64,000 nt of DNA, from NCBI GenBank assembly GCA_948567375.1, contig OX419757.1, forward strand, positions 32,488,001 through 32,552,000. The letters run 5' to 3'. The notes under the pieces were generated by a model. It saw only the letters and a list, made by a program, of their open reading frames with translations. It searched no databases and had not been told where the DNA came from. This DNA is from Lunularia cruciata (taxonomy: Eukaryota; Streptophyta; Marchantiopsida; Lunulariales; Lunulariaceae). Below are positions 59,686 to 64,000 of the stretch, in pieces. The position numbers and the translations under genes are program-made. How positions within the stretch are numbered: the stretch's first letter is position 1; each line of letters opens with the position of its first letter.

Positions 59686-60100
59686 GGAAATAACTAACTT
59701 TCAAAGTGCTCACTTAGGCTCAACATCCATTGTACTCTAGTGATATAAAATAGTATACCAACATGTAACCTTTTTTATGATCATAATAAAGACAAGTTAT
59801 TGAAACTTGATAAATGTTGCTAGTATCTGCCAGATGCCACTTGTTACCGCTCAGTGTTGCTCCTTACCACTTAGTTCTATGAGCTGGCTTGTCTCTCACT
59901 CAAAATGAACCTTTGATGACTATTATGGTAGCACACAATGGACTAAGAAGGCAAGGAGCCCCAACTCCATCATACTCCTCCAAGGCTAACACTCCAAGAC
60001 TCAAGACATTGCTCACTAGAGAACTCAATGAGAGAGAGATAATTGCAAATGAAAGGATGATGAGTACCTCCTCACTCCTTGTTGATATACTTGTGAAATA
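59686..60100. other. Short intergenic stretch
   Basis: Overlapping 70-codon frames on both strands at 59889-60112 shadow one another. Nothing recognised. Confidence 0.45.
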
Positions 60101-60568
60101 GTTATGCACCAAAGTTACTAATTACCGTAGTAACTCAAGTTACTAGACTAAAAGTCAAGTCAAGTCAAAAAGTAGAAAGGAATATCCATTCATATGGTCA
60201 TATTCCACTAGCATGTGATCTTATCTTGATCCAACCACTAAATCAAGAATTCCTTCACATGGGCTATCCTTGGACTATAGAAGAATCCAAAACAAAAAGG
60301 CTTGCGGGCCCAAGAGTTATCAACTCTTTCTTCAAAACCAAACACTTAGGAATAATACCAAGTCAACACACTAGAATCCAAAATAGTGGTGCTCATATTT
60401 TCCACTTCCTCTAAAGTAAGGTCCTCTCTATCTTAGCTATGACTAACTTTAGCTTATCATGATTAATGTAGAACCATCCTTTATCTCTATATAAATAATA
60501 TCTCTCAAGTACTTGTAATACCAAGCTAAATATCACAATATCACACACATGCAAAAATGAGTGTTACA
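60101..60568 (-). repeat. Probable 3' LTR of the second gypsy element
   Basis: Position and the boundary string TGTTACA at 60562-60568 (minus strand TGTAACA, an LTR-like start) suggest an LTR to the left of the gag-pol remnants. A TATA-like string lies at about 60488-60500. The left boundary is a guess, because the matching LTR is outside the window. Confidence 0.4.
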
Positions 60569-60699
60569 TTTACTCTCGGACTAAGTTTTCACTTTGTCCT
60601 CAAAGTGAAGGTCTCTCTACCTTCTATGATATATCTTCAACTTATCATGGTTAATCCTATCAAGCATCTTCCTCCCAACTCCTTGAGATCATAAGTGTA

Positions 60700-63600
60700 A
60701 TTGCCCCACACCTTCTACACTATGAAAGGTCTAAAATACTTAGGCAAAACTTCTTTTGCACTCTCTTGAACCGAATAGAATCAAACAACATTACCCAATC
60801 ACCTTCTTTGAAAGACTCCTCCTTCTTCTTGCCTTGCCTCTTGTCATAGCTCTCCTTTTGTTTCCTTTGGTGAGCTTGCTCCACTTGAACCATAGCAACT
60901 GCTCTTGCCTCTTCCAACTCCATGAGTTGTTCCTTCCTTGACATCCTTCCTTCCTTCTTCCTTCCTTCTCTACATCACCTTCTTGTGCTTTCTTCAATCT
61001 CCTATGAATGCTTTGGAAGGTAGGAAGATCAAAGTGAATAGGTAAGGTAGACTCAATACCATATACCAATTGAAATAGAGAATACCGGGTAGAAGTCTTC
61101 ATGGTTGTCATATACTCCCACAAAGCTACATGAATCCTCTTGTCCTAATGATATTTAGCCCCCTCCAGTTCTGCATCTTTGGCCATCATCATGCACAAGA
61201 TCTGATTGGTTCTCTCTGCCAAGCTATTGGAATTTGGCTTATAGGATGTAGTTACTCTATGTGTGATAGAGAAACATTGTAGCATGGCTGTAGTAATGCT
61301 TCTTGTAAACTCTCCTCCTCTATCAGAAACCAACTCCAAAGGGCATCCAAACCTAGTGATAATGTGTTCATAAAAAAATATACCAACTTCATCTTCATTC
61401 TTGTCCCTCAATGGTCTAGCCTCAACCCACTTGGTAAGATAATTAGTAACTACCACAATATACTGATTGTTCCTTGGGGTTCTACAAAATCAATTCCCCA
61501 CTTCTCAAAAGGTCCTAGCAATGGAATTGATCTAAGTGGTAGAGTGGATGTAGACTTCCTAGCAAAAGCTTGACAAACATGACAAGTTTTGCAATAATCA
61601 AGACAATCCTTGAAAATCACTCTCCAATGGTAACCTACATCTAGAATCTTGAAAGCAATCACCTTTCCTGCAAAGTGTACTCTACACACTAAACCTTCAT
61701 GAAACTCCTTTATAAGTAGAATAGACTCTCCTTTACCCACTGCTCTTTGAAGTAGACCATCTACTCCTTGGTGAAGAAGAATATCCTCCACTATTGTGTA
61801 AGGTCTAGATCTAGCTGCAAGGGCCTTCCTCTCCCCAGCATGCATCCCTTCTGGATAGTTACTTCTTGTCACAAAATCCACAATCTCCTTGTACTCCATT
61901 GGAACCTCTTAAGTGACTGAAATTGTCATGAGCTCCTCATCCGAGAAGGAATCATCCACTCGCTCATCTCCAACATGATCATAGGTTCTAGATAACAAAT
62001 CAACATTTGCATGTTTCTTTCTTGGCCTATCCTTAATGGTGTAGTCATACTCATACAAGAGTATCATCCACCTTGCTAGTCTCCTTTCAACTTTAGGCTT
62101 GTTAAAGATGTACTTCAAAGCCTTGTGATCCGTGATAATGGTGGCTTTCACTCCAATCAAGTAATGTCTAAACTTCATGAGACCAAAGATCACTGCCAAC
62201 CCTTCTCTCTCCGTGATAGAGTAGTTCTTTTTTTTGAAACCATCTGCCTACTAGCATAAGCTATTGGATGATCATGCCCATCTTGGTCTTATTGACTAAA
62301 AGTGCATCCTATAGCTACATTAGAAGCATCAGTGTAGAGGATGAAAGGCTTACTACAATCAGAAATTGGAGCTACAACAAGGGATTGCTTGAGCTCCTCA
62401 AAAGCTTTGAGAGCCTCCTTGTCCTCCAAAATCACCATGTAATCTACACCCTTCTTCATGTAGATGGTCAATGCATAAGCCTTGTAGGAAAATGAGAAGA
62501 TGAACCTCTTATAGTATCCAACCATCCCCAACAATTGGTGTAACTTTTTCAAGCTTGAAGGGAATGGAAGGTTTGAGATTTTCTTCACCTTCTCAAGATC
62601 AATTGCTATTCCATCCTTGGAGATTATGTGCCTCAAAAGTAGACCTTCTTCACATCCAAAAATGCACTTTTTTGGGTTGAGTGATGCATTTGCCTCATCC
62701 AAGCATTGTGAGACCTTGATTAGGTGCTCAAAGGGCTCCTCCTTGCTCCCATAGACACAAAAGTCATCAATGAAATCTCTCACAAATTTCCCAATTAAAG
62801 GTTCAAATACCTTGTTCATGAGCCATTGGAATGTGGCTAGAGCATTGCAAAGCCCAAAAGGCATGACATTGAAAGCATAAGTTCCCCAAGGTGTGGTGAA
62901 TGTGGTGAGTTGTTGATGCTCTGGTGCAATCTTGATTTGGTTATATCCACTTTAACCATATCCAAAATTATACCTCTCATGACCTACAACCTCCTCCAAG
63001 ATCTCATCTATGAATGGTAATGGGTAGTAGTCCTTCTTGGTAATAGGATTGAGCTTCTTGTAATCCATACGTACTCAAAGCTTGCCATTCTTTTTCTTCA
63101 CAATCACAATTGGAGACACCTATTTTGAATTCTCCATCTCAAAGATAAATCTAGCCTCCTTGAGCTTATCAATCTCCTCCTTCATAACCAAAGATATTGG
63201 TGTGCTAATGTGATGTTGCTTTTGGCAGATTGGTCTTGCATGTGACTCCACCTCTATCTTGTGCTCCTCCAAGGTGACTTCTTTTAAATCCTTGTAACTA
63301 AACGCAAATACATGGATGAACTTGCAAAAAATATCCTCAAATCTCACCTTCTCCTCCTTGGTAACATTTGGGCCATACTTGAGGGTAACTAACCTTATCT
63401 CTACCTCCTCAAGTGTCAATGGTGATTTATCAAGGTCCTTCAAAACCTCTGGCTTAGGTGCAAAATCCATAGCACACAAAGAATACACATCTAAATTTGA
63501 TTCAGATTCATCTTCCTCCGTGAAAGTCTCCTGCTCCATGCTTGTGTCCACACTTGAAGCTCCTTCTTCAGAATCTGACTCCCAATAATCAGAAGATGGT

Positions 63601-64000
63601 GTATCTGAATATGAAGTGTTGGTGGTGTTAGTCACAGGAACTGTGACTATATGGTTTGATGGCCCAATCCTCAAGTACCCTTTGTGCCATCTATCAATTG
63701 TGCATGCTGCTCTCAACCATGGCCTCCCAAGAAGCAAGTCATAGCTTGAATCTATCAAGACGTGGGAAAATCATGAGATTTTGAACTCCTATAAGTAAAA
63801 TTACCACCTTATCTATCACCCTTATTGGTCGAACTTATTGCTTGTTTGCCATGCTCACCACAAATGTTGAAGGTCTTGAGGGTATCATACCCAACTTCTT
63901 CATCAACCTTTCTGATATGGCATTCACTGCTGATCCTCCATCAACAAGTGCATCCTTGATGTTGTGACCATTCACTCTCACATCAATCTTGGAGGCATAT
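60700..64000 (-). mobile_element. Second Ty3/gypsy element, truncated by the window edge
   Basis: Minus-strand domains in order from the right edge: protease with ALVDGGSAVNAISE near 63.95-63.91 kb; a YDLLLGRPWLRAA segment at about 63745; an acidic linker; reverse transcriptase to about 62.29 kb with MPFGLCNALATFQ (62864) and FIDDFCVYGS; RNase H near 62.35-61.95 kb (LYTDASNVAIG, TDHKALKYIF); integrase zinc finger near 61.6 kb (YCKTCHVCQ); integrase core 61456-61145 (YLTKWVEARPL, LVSDRGGEFTRS); and a Lys-rich tail at 60.7-61.0 kb. A few stops interrupt it, so it is degenerate but younger-looking than the first element. The FVDDF-type RT motif and absence of a visible chromodomain suggest a different gypsy lineage. 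Confidence 0.85.

Noticed and set aside
59889-60112. Paired 70-codon frames on both strands
   Set aside because: They shadow each other, carry no domain and lie between transposon remnants.

Overview
This looks like nuclear DNA from a land plant. Three intron-containing plant genes sit in a long, mostly AT-rich landscape of decayed transposons. The evidence is: an INO80-complex subunit of the Ies6/INO80C family; a MutS2 protein with a long Ser/Arg-rich, acid-poor N-terminus of the kind that targets plastids; a plant-type TPR membrane protein; and Ty1/copia and Ty3/gypsy elements with initiator-Met tRNA primer sites. The few, short introns and the repeat mix would suit a bryophyte, fern or gymnosperm, but the sequence does not settle the lineage.

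Layout. 1-12 kb is AT-rich and gene-poor. It holds fold-back (MITE-like) repeats, two-unit tandem duplications and a broken MULE/FAR1-type transposase (about 9.15-10.35 kb). 12.6-18.75 kb is the gene core: the Ies6/INO80C gene (3 exons), then after only 60 bp, on the same strand, a 4-exon MutS2 gene. 18.75-23.3 kb has no gene I can name, only a run of minus-strand open fragments. 23.6-25.9 kb is a decayed copia element whose integrase segment is tandemly duplicated. 26-36.2 kb is intergenic DNA with seven copies of a roughly 100-bp dispersed repeat; full copies start with the palindrome GGGGCTTAGCCCC. One copy directly follows a broken ORF resembling the zinc-finger plus restriction-like-nuclease end of a non-LTR retrotransposon protein. 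40.4-42.8 kb is the minus-strand TPR gene (2 exons).

45-64 kb is a transposon block: two Myb/SANT-like (Harbinger ORF1-type) remnants, one facing a dead Harbinger transposase; a Ty3/gypsy chromovirus with both LTRs and a chromodomain, next to a truncated relative; and a second gypsy element running off the right edge.

The host genes form no pathway: one acts in chromatin remodelling, one probably in organelle DNA or ribosome maintenance, one is an uncharacterised TPR membrane protein. Gene models rest on GT-AG sites and family alignment from memory, with no transcript evidence. The most unusual element is the palindrome-headed repeat family with its linked nuclease-like ORF. It is a candidate SINE/LINE pair or a new small element, not a demonstrated system.
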